From G965220825 sp965220825 (GTDB lineage: Bacteria > Pseudomonadota > Alphaproteobacteria > UBA828), in contig OZ244839.1 of NCBI GenBank assembly GCA_965220825.1, positions 682,001 to 746,000 on the forward strand: DNA of 64,000 bases, read 5' to 3'. The position numbers and the translations under genes were made by a program. The first letter of the stretch is position 1, and each line of letters begins with the position of its first letter. Below are positions 44,800-53,886 of this stretch, in pieces. The notes beneath the pieces were generated by a model, which was not told the origin of the DNA, made no database searches, and saw only the letters and a program-made list of their open reading frames with translations.

Positions 44800-47391
44800 C
44801 TAATAGTTCAAGGTCAGCCGCGTGTAGTAGAAGCCCCCGTTGAAGCCGAACGGCGCTGCCCGGCGCGAATAGTTGAACACGCCGTCGGTATCGACAATCG
44901 GGTTCGCGCCGCATGTTCCCGTGGCACCGACCGTCCCGTCGCTCCCGATGCAGCCGGCCCGGCTGAGGCCGATCCGCTTGCGGTCCGGATATTCGTCAAG
45001 CAGATTGTCGGCGCCCACCGAGAGCGTCACGCCATCGCGGATCTCATAGCTGATTTGCGTGTCGACCAGGGTCTTGGAGCTGAACCTCTGGAGCGTACCG
45101 TCGTCGAGTTCGGGAACCTTGTAGGAGCCGTAGGTCCGCGTTCCGAGATTGACGCTCCAGGGGCCGCGGAACCAGGCGCCCTCAAGGTTGAGCCGCCAGC
45201 TGGGCTGCGCCACTTCGATGAAGGCCTTCTCCCGGTCGCCGAACAGATTGTCGCCCAGGCCGCCGAGCAGCCCCGGTGCATTGAAACCGCCTTCGAACCG
45301 GGTCCGGCTCACCGACGCCGCGCCCGTCAGCCGCAGCCCGCCGCCAGCAAGCGCGGTCTCATGCTCCGCGACGATGTCGATACCTTGCGTGCGCGTGGTG
45401 GCTGCATTGAGGAAGAACTGGGCCCGGTTTATTCCGGCCATGGCCGCGGTTACCCGCGTTACGCAAGCGCTGTCCCCATCGCAGCCTGCCGAAAGATTCG
45501 CCGCCGTCACGAAATTGCTGATCATGATCCGGTCTTCGATATCGATTCGGTAGGCGTCGAGCGTGATCGACGTCGCCGCTGCCGGGTTCCACACGAAACC
45601 CACGGCGACGTTGCGCGAGGTTTCCTCCTCCAACTCCGGGATACCCAGGCCGCGGGCCAGGGCGCTGTCGTTGCGGAACGTTCCTACCTCGAGTGCGTTT
45701 CCTGAATCGTCGAACTGCGTGCTGATATTGTTGAAATATTTCTGGTGCAGCGACGGCGCGCGAAAGCCGGTGCTGGCCGACCCGCGGATCGCGAATGTCG
45801 GCGTGATGTCGTTGCGGAGCGTGATCTTGCCATTAACGGTCGATCCGAAGTCGTCGTAGTTTTCGCCACGCAGCCCCAGGCCGAGAGATGTCTGCTGATT
45901 CAGCTGGATATCGCTGTCGCCGTAGAGCGCGACACTCGCGCGAGATTCGTCGACAGCGTTGGTGGGCCTGAACCCCGGAAAAACCTGAATACCGCCCGCG
46001 GCGGGACTATTGCTCGAGTCGCACGCCGTCGCCGGGTTGGTATCGTCGGCGCAGCCGAACCAGGAATCCCGCTCGCCCGCGCGGATACTGTATTCGTCCA
46101 CCCGGTATTCGCCGCCGACGGCGAGCTCGGCCTCATTGCCGAACAGTGTCATGGCGCGCTGGGCGTCGACATTGAAGCTGGTCTGCTCATATCCCAATCC
46201 GCCCGAATCGACGCTGGTAACGACGCGTCCCGTCTGCTGGTACAGGTAGGCGTTGAGCGAGTTGGTGACGCCGAAATCGAACGTGTTCCTGCCATGGGTC
46301 ACGCTGGAATCGATGTTCCAGTCGCCGGCATCGAACTCGGCGCCAATGCCGATGGACAGGTCTTCGATCGCCGTTTCGATCAGAGGAAGGAAGCCGTCGG
46401 GATAGATCTGTCTGCCATTGACGGTCGGGTTCCGGCTTGCCTGATTGGCGCGACGGTAGAAACCGCCCGTTTCATTGTCGCGCTGCGTCCAGCCGCCGAA
46501 GATGTAGGCCTCGGCCGTTGCCGAAATCGGCACGCCGGTATTGATCCACAGGCTACGCGAGAGCGAATCCGCATCGCCGATCCGGAAGTTCTTCCGGTCG
46601 AAGGCGCGTTCCTGCGCGACACTCGTGGCATTGCCGTCGCGGTCGGTGGCATATTGCGCGGCGCCGGTCAGTCCGGCGCGGTTGGTCGCGCCCCGGTCGC
46701 GGATATCGGCGGTAACGGTCATGAACCCGCCATTCTCGAGCCCAATGCCGTGCACGGCATTGGCATGGCGCACCATGCCGTCGCCCTCATAGGTCTGGCC
46801 GAGGGTCGCGTTCGCCTCGCCGCCCTCGTCCATATCCTTGAGCACCAGATTGATCACGCCGGCGATCGCGTCCGACCCGTAGCGGGCCGCCGCGCCGTCG
46901 CGCAGCACCTCGACGCGCCCGATGGAGGCCAGAGGGATGGCGTTCATGTCCGTGCCGGCCGTGCCGCGCCCGACCGACCGGTTGACATGCACGAGCGCGC
47001 TCGGATGGCGGCGCTTGCCGTTGATCAGCACCAGAGTCTGGTCGGGTCCGAGCCCGCGCAGCGTCGCCGGACGCAGAGCGTCGGTGCCGTCGCTGATGGT
47101 CGAGCTCGAGAAGTTGAAGGAGGGCGCCGCCGCCTGGATGGCCCGGCCCGTCTCGGTAGCGCCGGTTTCGCCCAGGCGTTCCTCGCTCACCACGTCCACA
47201 GGAACGGCAGTCTCGAGCGCGGACCGCACGGGCGCGAGTGCGCCGATGATTTCGATGGTCGACAGCGCGACCGCCTCGGAGCCATCGTCCGCATCCTGGG
47301 CCAGCGCGCCTCCCCCCACCGCCAACGAGACGGCCGAGATCAACGCGGCACCCAAAACGGGCGTGTTCTTCGACAGACGGGATAGCCGCAT
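44800..47391 (-). CDS. TonB-dependent outer membrane receptor
   Basis: The 863-residue receptor has a signal peptide ending GGGALAQDA, a possible TonB box near VALSTIEIIGA, a plug domain (about 45-170) with LRGLGPDQTLVLINGKRRHP and IGRVEVLRDGAAARYGSDAI, and a 22-strand barrel ending in aromatic Tyr (TRLTLNY). The plug motif and GTAGTDMNAIP resemble receptors usually annotated as iron-complex or generic nutrient transporters; the ligand cannot be named. ATG at 47391 lies 69 bases from the divergent ftsB start. No Fur-like site or riboswitch was recognised in the short leader. Confidence 0.92.
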   Translation of the reverse strand: MRLSRLSKNTPVLGAALISAVSLAVGGGALAQDADDGSEAVALSTIEIIGALAPVRSALETAVPVDVVSEERLGETGATETGRAIQAAAPSFNFSSSTISDGTDALRPATLRGLGPDQTLVLINGKRRHPSALVHVNRSVGRGTAGTDMNAIPLASIGRVEVLRDGAAARYGSDAIAGVINLVLKDMDEGGEANATLGQTYEGDGMVRHANAVHGIGLENGGFMTVTADIRDRGATNRAGLTGAAQYATDRDGNATSVAQERAFDRKNFRIGDADSLSRSLWINTGVPISATAEAYIFGGWTQRDNETGGFYRRANQASRNPTVNGRQIYPDGFLPLIETAIEDLSIGIGAEFDAGDWNIDSSVTHGRNTFDFGVTNSLNAYLYQQTGRVVTSVDSGGLGYEQTSFNVDAQRAMTLFGNEAELAVGGEYRVDEYSIRAGERDSWFGCADDTNPATACDSSNSPAAGGIQVFPGFRPTNAVDESRASVALYGDSDIQLNQQTSLGLGLRGENYDDFGSTVNGKITLRNDITPTFAIRGSASTGFRAPSLHQKYFNNISTQFDDSGNALEVGTFRNDSALARGLGIPELEEETSRNVAVGFVWNPAAATSITLDAYRIDIEDRIMISNFVTAANLSAGCDGDSACVTRVTAAMAGINRAQFFLNAATTRTQGIDIVAEHETALAGGGLRLTGAASVSRTRFEGGFNAPGLLGGLGDNLFGDREKAFIEVAQPSWRLNLEGAWFRGPWSVNLGTRTYGSYKVPELDDGTLQRFSSKTLVDTQISYEIRDGVTLSVGADNLLDEYPDRKRIGLSRAGCIGSDGTVGATGTCGANPIVDTDGVFNYSRRAAPFGFNGGFYYTRLTLNY

Positions 47392-47459
47392 GGCGGGTTC
47401 TCCTTCAGGCAATCGCCAGGACGTTGACAAACAAAGAACAGATATGAATCGTTTGTACC

Positions 47460-47798
47460 ATGTTCGAAGGATTCGCTCAAACGCTGCATTGGGGCAGGCG
47501 GTTTTTCCTGCCGGCGGCCTGTTGCCTTGCGCTCGTATACTTCGCCTATCACAGCGTGCAAGGCGAGCGCGGGCTGCTTTCGTGGGTCGAACGCTCGGCG
47601 GAGGTGGAGCGGGCGCAGGCGCGGGTGGCGGTGCTGACCGCCGAGCGAGACCGGCTGGACCGCCGCGTCATGCTGCTTCGAGAGGAGAGCCTCGACCTCG
47701 ACATGCTCGACGAACAGGCCCGCCGGCTGCTCAATCTGGGCCTCCCCGACGAGCGCATCCTCTTCACCGCCGGCGGTTCCCCGCCTTCCGAGGGCTGA
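47460..47798 (+). CDS. ftsB: Septum formation initiator FtsB/DivIC
   Basis: A 112-residue bitopic division protein with one membrane helix (about 13-30) and a coiled coil (about 38-75, RAQARVAVLTAERDRLDRRV), ending with the family's short LDMLDEQARRLLNLG motif. It joins FtsL and FtsQ in the divisome. It precedes pdhA as in other alphaproteobacteria, but eno, usually just upstream, is 6 kb away here. Confidence 0.87.
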   Translation: MFEGFAQTLHWGRRFFLPAACCLALVYFAYHSVQGERGLLSWVERSAEVERAQARVAVLTAERDRLDRRVMLLREESLDLDMLDEQARRLLNLGLPDERILFTAGGSPPSEG

Positions 47799-47812
47799 CA
47801 CCCTGGCCGCCT

Positions 47813-47922
47813 CCGAAGCGGCGTCTTGGTTGTTTTAGGTGCGCGGGTCTCCAGGCCCGCATGTTTTTGTTTTGGAGAAGAAGAAAAATGCGGGCCTGGA
47901 GACCCGCGCACCCAAAAAGGGG
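47813..47922. repeat. Palindromic element, copy 1 (about 110 bp)
   Basis: Arms 47838-47862 and 47888-47912 are perfect 25-bp inverted repeats around a 25-base A/T-rich spacer. Comparison with the reverse complement of 58416-58524 shows matching sequence outside the arms: CCGAAGCG and TTGTTTTA on one side, and an A-run followed by GG on the other. The unit is therefore about 110 bp, not only the arms. A 5-bp GCCGC/GCGGC hairpin followed by T-rich sequence (47806-47836) overlaps its left edge and could also terminate ftsB. Confidence 0.9.
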
Positions 47923-48076
47923 GTGGCGCGCTACGTCGGTTGCGACCTTAAGCCTCTGGTACATACGCCGGACGCATCACCCGTTACCGGTCGCCTCAAG
48001 GCGCTGACCCTTGTCGGTCTGGCCGGTTTCCCATAGCTTTGAGACGGGCCCGGGGGCTGGCGGACCGGAGGCGGAA

Positions 48077-49102
48077 ATGGCGGGTAGCGGAACGACGGCT
48101 CGGGGCGTACCCGCCTCCGCCCGGGAAGGGCCGCACGCGGCGGAGCCCCACCCGCTGCTCGGCCGGTTCCGCGACATGCTGCTCATTCGCCGTTTCGAGG
48201 AGCGTGCGGGGCAGCTCTACGGCATGGGCCTGATCGGCGGGTTCTGCCATCTCTATATCGGGCAGGAAGCGGTGGTCACCGGCGTTCAGCACGCGCTCGA
48301 GCCGGGCGATACGGTCATCACGGGCTATCGTTGCCACGCCCACATGCTGGCGGCCGGCGTCTCCCCGGATGCGGTGATGGCCGAACTCACGGGCCGCGCC
48401 GACGGCGTCTCCGGCGGCAAGGGCGGCTCCATGCACATGTTCGCGCCGGACCTCGGCTTCTATGGCGGCCACGGCATCGTCGGCGCGCCGGCGCCGCTGG
48501 GCGTCGGCCTCGGCTTCGCGCACAAATATCGCGAGACGGATCGGGTCTCCGCGACCTATTTCGGCGATGGGGCGGCGAACCAGGGTCAGGTCTTCGAAGC
48601 CTTCAACATGGCGGCGCTCTGGCGCCTCCCCGTGCTGTTCATTATCGAGAACAACAAATACGCCATGGGAACCGCCGTCGAACGCTCCGCCGCCGTGCCC
48701 GACCTCTATGAACGCGGGCGCGCTTTCGGGATCGACGGTGCAAAGGTCGACGGAATGGATGTGACGGCGGTCTTCGAGGCGGCGAGCCGGGCCGTTTCCG
48801 CCTGTCGGGCCGGAGAAGGGCCGGTTCTGCTGGAGGCCATGACCTACCGCTACCGGGGCCATTCCATGTCGGACCCGGCGAAGTACCGCAGCCGGGAAGA
48901 GGTGAGCAAAGTGCGCGAGGAGCGCGACGCCATCGAGCGCGTCCGGACTCGTTTGATCGAGGATGGCCACGCGACCGAGGACTCCCTCAAGGAGATCGAT
49001 CGGGAGGTGCGCGCCGTCATCGATCGGTCCGCCGCCTTCGCCCGCAACGCGCCGGAGCCGGCGGAAGCCGCGCTCCACACCGACATCCTGGCGGCCGGCT
49101 GA
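48077..49102 (+). CDS. pdhA: Pyruvate dehydrogenase E1 component, alpha subunit
   Basis: The 341-residue subunit carries the thiamine diphosphate motif (GDGAANQGQVFEAFNMAALW ending in IENNKYAMGT) and the E1-alpha loop YRYRGHSMSDPAKYRS. With PdhB it decarboxylates pyruvate. ATG at 48077 with GGAGGCGGAA upstream is preferred over a start 66 bases earlier. It heads pdhA-pdhB-pdhC-lpd-lipA. Confidence 0.95.
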   Translation: MAGSGTTARGVPASAREGPHAAEPHPLLGRFRDMLLIRRFEERAGQLYGMGLIGGFCHLYIGQEAVVTGVQHALEPGDTVITGYRCHAHMLAAGVSPDAVMAELTGRADGVSGGKGGSMHMFAPDLGFYGGHGIVGAPAPLGVGLGFAHKYRETDRVSATYFGDGAANQGQVFEAFNMAALWRLPVLFIIENNKYAMGTAVERSAAVPDLYERGRAFGIDGAKVDGMDVTAVFEAASRAVSACRAGEGPVLLEAMTYRYRGHSMSDPAKYRSREEVSKVREERDAIERVRTRLIEDGHATEDSLKEIDREVRAVIDRSAAFARNAPEPAEAALHTDILAAG

Positions 49103-49130
49103 CGCCGGGAAGACGAACGCACCCCGCGCC

Positions 49131-50117
49131 ATGACCCAGCAAACAGTGAGAGAGGCCCTCCGCGATGCGATGGCGGAGGAAATGCGCGCCGACCCCGGGG
49201 TCTTCCTGATGGGCGAGGAGGTGGCCGAGTATCAGGGCGCCTACAAGGTAAGCCAGGGCCTGCTCGAGGAGTTCGGCAACGGTCGCGTCATCGATACGCC
49301 GATCACCGAAGCCGGCTTCTCCGGTATCGGTGTCGGTGCGGCCATGGGCGGGCTTCGCCCCATCGTCGAGTTCATGACCTTCAATTTCGCCATGCAGGCG
49401 ATCGATCATCTGGTCAATTCGGCGGCCAAGACGCTCTACATGTCGGGCGGTCTGGTTCCGGTCCCGATCGTGTTCCGCGGGCCGAATGGCGCGGCTGCGC
49501 GCGTGGCGGCGCAGCATTCGCAATGCTATGCGAGTTGGTTCGCGCATGTGCCGGGCTGGAAGGTGGTGGCACCCTATTCCGCCGGCGACTCCAAGGGCCT
49601 GCTCAAGGCCGCGATCCGGGACCCGAACCCCGTGGTGTTCCTCGAGAACGAACTGCTCTATGGCCGGAGCTTCGACGTCCCGGAGGCGGAGGACCACCTC
49701 GTGCCCATCGGCGAGGCTGCGATCGTGCGCACCGGCCGGGATGCGACCGTCGCGACGTTCTCTTCCATGGTGGGCAAGTCCCTGGAAGCGGCGGAGGCGC
49801 TGAGCGGGGAGGGTATCGAGGTCGAGGTGATCGACCTGCGGACGCTGCGCCCGCTGGACGGCGCCCGCGTGCTGGGATCGGTCGAGAAGACGAACCGCCT
49901 GGTGACGGTGGAGGAGGGGTGGCCGTTCGCCGGTATCGGCGCCGCCCTTTCAGCACTCGTCATGGAAGAAGCCTTCGACATGCTGGATGCGCCGGTGATC
50001 CGCGTCTCCGGTGCCGACGTGCCCATGCCCTATGCGGCCAATCTGGAAGCTGCGAGCCTGCCGCAGACCGCCGATATCGCAGCGGCCGTGCGCCGGGTAT
50101 GTTATCAGAGCGACTAA
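49131..50117 (+). CDS. pdhB: Pyruvate dehydrogenase E1 component, beta subunit
   Basis: A 328-residue E1-beta with TVREALRDAMAEEMRADPGV, the GEEVAEYQGAYKVSQGLLEEFG region and the C-terminal transketolase domain EVIDLRTLRPLD. In many alphaproteobacteria PdhB has an N-terminal lipoyl domain of about 130 residues; none is present here, and the frame upstream of ATG 49131 is just the pdhA 3' end in another frame. Confidence 0.95.
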   Translation: MTQQTVREALRDAMAEEMRADPGVFLMGEEVAEYQGAYKVSQGLLEEFGNGRVIDTPITEAGFSGIGVGAAMGGLRPIVEFMTFNFAMQAIDHLVNSAAKTLYMSGGLVPVPIVFRGPNGAAARVAAQHSQCYASWFAHVPGWKVVAPYSAGDSKGLLKAAIRDPNPVVFLENELLYGRSFDVPEAEDHLVPIGEAAIVRTGRDATVATFSSMVGKSLEAAEALSGEGIEVEVIDLRTLRPLDGARVLGSVEKTNRLVTVEEGWPFAGIGAALSALVMEEAFDMLDAPVIRVSGADVPMPYAANLEAASLPQTADIAAAVRRVCYQSD

Positions 50118-50184
50118 GCCGTATCGGACATAGGCGAATAACCGTGACCGCGCCGGCCGACATGCGCGCGAGGGGAGGGAAACC

Positions 50185-51450
50185 ATGCCGGTTCAAATTC
50201 TGATGCCCGCTCTTTCTCCCACCATGACTGAGGGCAATGTGACGAACTGGCTCAAGAGCGAGGGCGACAAGGTCGCGGCCGGGGACATTCTGTGCGAGAT
50301 CGAGACCGACAAGGCGACCATGGAGGTGGAAGCGGCCGATGAGGGCGTCCTGGGCCGGATCGTCGCTCCGGCGGGCTCGGAAGGCGTGGAGGTAAACGCG
50401 GTGATCGGCCTGATCCTGCAAGACGGCGAGGACGAATCCTCTCTCGAAGGCGGCGCGGAGAGCCCGCAGCCTGCCACGACGGCGCCCGAGCCGGTGGCCG
50501 ACGTTGAAGCACCCGCCGCCGATGGCGCCGGCACGCCGGCTGCCGAGGCGGCCGCGCCGCGCGCCGCGGGTGAGCGTATCTTCGCAAGCCCGCTCGCACG
50601 ACGGATGGCACGGCAGGCGGGGCTCGCGCTGGAAACGATCGCGGGCTCCGGCCCCCGGGGGCGGATCGTCAAGGCCGATATCGAGGCGGCCATCGCCGGC
50701 GCCGCGCCGGCACCGCGGGATCGAGCGGCGGCCGTGCCGGCCGCCGCCGCTCCGCGGGCCGCGGCTTATGAGGACGTCAAGACCAGCGGTATGCGGAAGG
50801 TCATCGCCCAGCGCCTTCAGGAGGCCAAGCGGGACATTCCGCATTTCTACCTCAGCATGGATTGCGAGATCGATTCTATGCTGGATATGCGAACCCAACT
50901 GAATCGGCGGTCGGACGACTTCAATCTCTCGATCAACGATTTCGTGGTCCGCGCCGCCGCGCTCGCGCTCCGCAAGGTACCGGCCGCCAACGCCTCCTGG
51001 ATCGACGGCGGCCTCCGGCGCTATGACAGTGTGGACGTCTCCGTTGCCGTCGCCATAGAGGACGGCCTGGTGACGCCCATCGTCCGCGATGCGGACCGCA
51101 AGGGCCTCGCCGAGATTTCGCGGGAAGTCAAAACCCTCGTGGAACGCGGCCGCGCCAAACCCATGGGGCTTGCACCGGAGGAGTATCAGGGCGGCAGCTT
51201 CTGCATTTCCAATCTGGGGATGTATGGCGTGAAGTCGTTTTCGGCGATCATCAACCCGCCCCAGGGCATGATCCTTGCCGTGGGGGCGGGCGAGCAGCGG
51301 CCCGTCGTGCGGGACGGCGCTCTGGCGGTCGCCACCGTGATGACCTGCACCCTCTCGGTCGATCACCGGGCGGTGGACGGCGCGTTGGGCGCGGAGTTTC
51401 TGCAGGCCTTCAAGGATATGATCCAAGATCCTCTTGTGATGTTGCTTTAA
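50185..51450 (+). CDS. pdhC: Dihydrolipoyl acetyltransferase (E2 of pyruvate dehydrogenase)
   Basis: The 421-residue core enzyme has one lipoyl domain (1-80, lipoylated Lys43 in ETDKATMEVE), an Ala/Pro-rich linker, a peripheral-subunit-binding domain (about 130-168, FASPLARRMARQAGLAL) and the catalytic acyltransferase domain with His394 in SVDHRAVDGALGAEF. It passes acetyl groups to CoA. ATG at 50185 follows GAGGGGAGGG. Confidence 0.96.
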   Translation: MPVQILMPALSPTMTEGNVTNWLKSEGDKVAAGDILCEIETDKATMEVEAADEGVLGRIVAPAGSEGVEVNAVIGLILQDGEDESSLEGGAESPQPATTAPEPVADVEAPAADGAGTPAAEAAAPRAAGERIFASPLARRMARQAGLALETIAGSGPRGRIVKADIEAAIAGAAPAPRDRAAAVPAAAAPRAAAYEDVKTSGMRKVIAQRLQEAKRDIPHFYLSMDCEIDSMLDMRTQLNRRSDDFNLSINDFVVRAAALALRKVPAANASWIDGGLRRYDSVDVSVAVAIEDGLVTPIVRDADRKGLAEISREVKTLVERGRAKPMGLAPEEYQGGSFCISNLGMYGVKSFSAIINPPQGMILAVGAGEQRPVVRDGALAVATVMTCTLSVDHRAVDGALGAEFLQAFKDMIQDPLVMLL

Positions 51451-51481
51451 GGCAGGCGAGCACTCGGTCTCGGAGAGAGGA

Positions 51482-52885
51482 ATGTCGGATCCGTCTTTCG
51501 ATATCGTCGTTGTCGGCGGGGGCCCCGGCGGCTATGTCGCGGCGATCCGTGCGCGCCAGTTGGGCCTGGAGGCGGCGGTCGTGGAGAGCGACCGGCTCGG
51601 TGGCATTTGCCTGAATTGGGGCTGCATTCCCACCAAGGCGCTGCTCCGCATCTCCGAACTCCGCCACACGCTGGACCGGCTCGACGAGTTTGGCCTTTCC
51701 GCCGGGGATGTCGCGTTGGACATGGAGAAGGCCGTCGCCTATTCGCGGAAGGTGGCGGATCGCCTCTCGCGCGGCGTGAAGCATCTGATGAAGAAGAACG
51801 GCGTCCATGTCTTCGAGGGCCACGGCCGGCTGGCGGGCTCCGGGGCGCTTTCCGTATCGAAGAAGGATGGGACGGTCGAGACGCTCCGCGCGAAGCACAT
51901 CCTTCTTGCCACGGGCGCACGGGCACGCACGCTGCCGGGGCTGGAGCCGGACGGCAAGCTGATCTGGACCTACAAGGAGGCGATGGTCCCCTCCGCACGG
52001 CCCGATTCGCTTCTGGTGGTGGGCTCGGGTGCCATCGGGATGGAATTTGCGAGCTTCTATTCCGATCTCGGTGGGGCGGTCACGGTGGTCGAGATATTGC
52101 CGCGGATCCTGCCCAACGAGGATGAGGAGATCTCCACCCACGCCGAGCGGCGCTTCCGGGAGCAGGGCATGGTGATTCATACCGGTGCCCGGGTGAACGG
52201 CCTTTCCGTCGCGGGCGGCGCGGTGGAGGCCGTTATCGAGACGTCGGACGGCAAGAGCGAACACACCGCCTTCGACCGCGCGATCCTCGCCGTCGGCATC
52301 GTCGGCAACACCGAAGACTTGGGCCTTGAAGGCACCGGCGTCGTGGTGGAGAAGGGGCATATCGTGACGGACCGGTGGATGGCGACCGGAGAGCCCGGCG
52401 TCCACGCCATCGGAGACGTGACGGGGCCGCCCTGGCTCGCGCACAAGGCAAGCCATGAAGGGGTCCTCTGCGTGGAGAAGATCGCCGGTTTCGAGAGTGC
52501 CCATCCACTGGACAAGAGCAAGGTGCCCGCTTGCACCTACTGCCGCCCGCAGGTGGCGTCCGTGGGCCTGACGGAGGCCGCCGCGAAGGAGGCGGGATAT
52601 GAAACGAGGGTCGGGCGCTTCCCGTTTGTCGGAAACGGCAAGGCCATTGCGCTCGGAGAGCCGGACGGTCTGGTAAAGACCGTTTTCGACGACCGGACGG
52701 GCGAGTTGCTCGGCGCCCACATGATCGGCGCCGAGGTCACCGAGCTGATCCACGGCTATGCGATCGCCCGCGCCCTCGAGAGCACCGAAGCGGACCTGAT
52801 GGAGGCCGTCTTTCCCCATCCCACGCTGTCCGAGGCGATGCACGAATCCGTGCTGGACGCCTACGGCCGCGCCATCCACATATAG
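51482..52885 (+). CDS. lpdA: Dihydrolipoyl dehydrogenase (E3)
   Basis: A 467-residue flavoprotein that reoxidises dihydrolipoamide. It has the FAD loop VVVGGGPGGYVAAI, the redox disulfide Cys43/Cys48 in GGICLNWGCIPTKALL, the NAD loop VVGSGAIGMEFASFY and the C-terminal His-Glu active-site stretch FPHPTLSEAMHE. It lies 31 bp after pdhC, preceded by CGGAGAGAGGA, as part of the pdh operon. Confidence 0.96.
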   Translation: MSDPSFDIVVVGGGPGGYVAAIRARQLGLEAAVVESDRLGGICLNWGCIPTKALLRISELRHTLDRLDEFGLSAGDVALDMEKAVAYSRKVADRLSRGVKHLMKKNGVHVFEGHGRLAGSGALSVSKKDGTVETLRAKHILLATGARARTLPGLEPDGKLIWTYKEAMVPSARPDSLLVVGSGAIGMEFASFYSDLGGAVTVVEILPRILPNEDEEISTHAERRFREQGMVIHTGARVNGLSVAGGAVEAVIETSDGKSEHTAFDRAILAVGIVGNTEDLGLEGTGVVVEKGHIVTDRWMATGEPGVHAIGDVTGPPWLAHKASHEGVLCVEKIAGFESAHPLDKSKVPACTYCRPQVASVGLTEAAAKEAGYETRVGRFPFVGNGKAIALGEPDGLVKTVFDDRTGELLGAHMIGAEVTELIHGYAIARALESTEADLMEAVFPHPTLSEAMHESVLDAYGRAIHI

Positions 52886-52911
52886 AGGCCCGAGCGGCCA
52901 CAGGAAGCACG

Positions 52912-53853
52912 ATGCCCGAAGCGAAGATCGAAGCGCTGACAGACAACGAAAAGTTCAAGCCCAAGCCGCCCTGGCTGCGGGTCAAGGCGCCCACCTCGCC
53001 GGCCTACAACGCGACGCGCCGGCTGATGCGCCAACACGGCCTGAACACCGTATGCGAGGAGGCGGCCTGCCCCAATATCGGCGAATGCTGGGCCAAGGGG
53101 CATGCGACGGTGATGATCCTCGGCTCGGTCTGCACGCGGGCCTGCGCCTTCTGCAATGTGGCGACGGGGCTCCCGGACAAGCTGGATCCGCATGAGCCGG
53201 ACGAGCTCGCGCGGGCGGTCGCCGCTCTCGGGCTCGAGCATGTGGTCATCACCTCGGTGGACCGCGACGATCTCGACGATGGCGGCGCAGACCATTTCGT
53301 GCGATCCATCCAGCGCATCCGCGAAACCTCGCCCGGCACCACCATCGAGGTGCTGACGCCGGATTTTCGCAACAAGCCGGGCGCGGTGGAGGCGGTGACC
53401 GCGGCGCGGCCGGACGTCTACAATCACAATCTCGAGACCGTGCCCCGGCTCTACGCCGAAGTGAGGCCGGGCGCGCGCTACTATCACTCGCTCCGCCTGC
53501 TGGACACGGTCAAACGGCTCGACCCCTCGATCTTTACCAAGTCCGGCGTCATGGTGGGGCTCGGGGAGGAGCGCGGCGAAATCCTGCAGGTGATGGACGA
53601 CCTGCGCGCCGCGGATGTGGACTTCCTCACCGTCGGCCAATATCTCCGTCCCACGGTGCGCCACCGTGAGGTCCATCGCCATGTCCCGCCGGACGAGTTC
53701 GCGTCCTATGAGCGGCAAGCCTATGGCAAGGGCTTCCTCATGGTCTCCGCGTCGCCGCTGACACGCTCTTCCTACCATGCGGGCGACGACTTCAAGACCT
53801 TGCGGGCGAACCGCGAAGCCCGCCTGGCCCCAGCCCCCGGGCCGCGCGATTGA
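52912..53853 (+). CDS. lipA: Lipoyl synthase
   Basis: A 313-residue radical SAM enzyme that inserts sulfur into octanoyl chains on E2 proteins. The radical cluster motif is Cys74, Cys78, Cys81 (CTRACAFCNVATG) and the auxiliary cluster is Cys48, Cys53, Cys59 (CEEAACPNIGEC). It sits beside the genes of its main substrate, the pyruvate dehydrogenase complex. Confidence 0.97.
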   Translation: MPEAKIEALTDNEKFKPKPPWLRVKAPTSPAYNATRRLMRQHGLNTVCEEAACPNIGECWAKGHATVMILGSVCTRACAFCNVATGLPDKLDPHEPDELARAVAALGLEHVVITSVDRDDLDDGGADHFVRSIQRIRETSPGTTIEVLTPDFRNKPGAVEAVTAARPDVYNHNLETVPRLYAEVRPGARYYHSLRLLDTVKRLDPSIFTKSGVMVGLGEERGEILQVMDDLRAADVDFLTVGQYLRPTVRHREVHRHVPPDEFASYERQAYGKGFLMVSASPLTRSSYHAGDDFKTLRANREARLAPAPGPRD

Positions 53854-53886
53854 ACAGGGCCGCCGCGCGCGGCCAGGCCCCATCCC

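Noticed and set aside
47392..47459. Fur box or cobalamin riboswitch ahead of the TonB-dependent receptor
   Set aside because: The 68-bp gap is too short for a cobalamin riboswitch and no convincing Fur-like palindrome was found.
47806..47836. Rho-independent terminator of ftsB
   Set aside because: A 5-bp stem with T-rich tail exists, but it overlaps the edge of palindromic element copy 1, whose second copy lacks the stem; the resemblance may be accidental.
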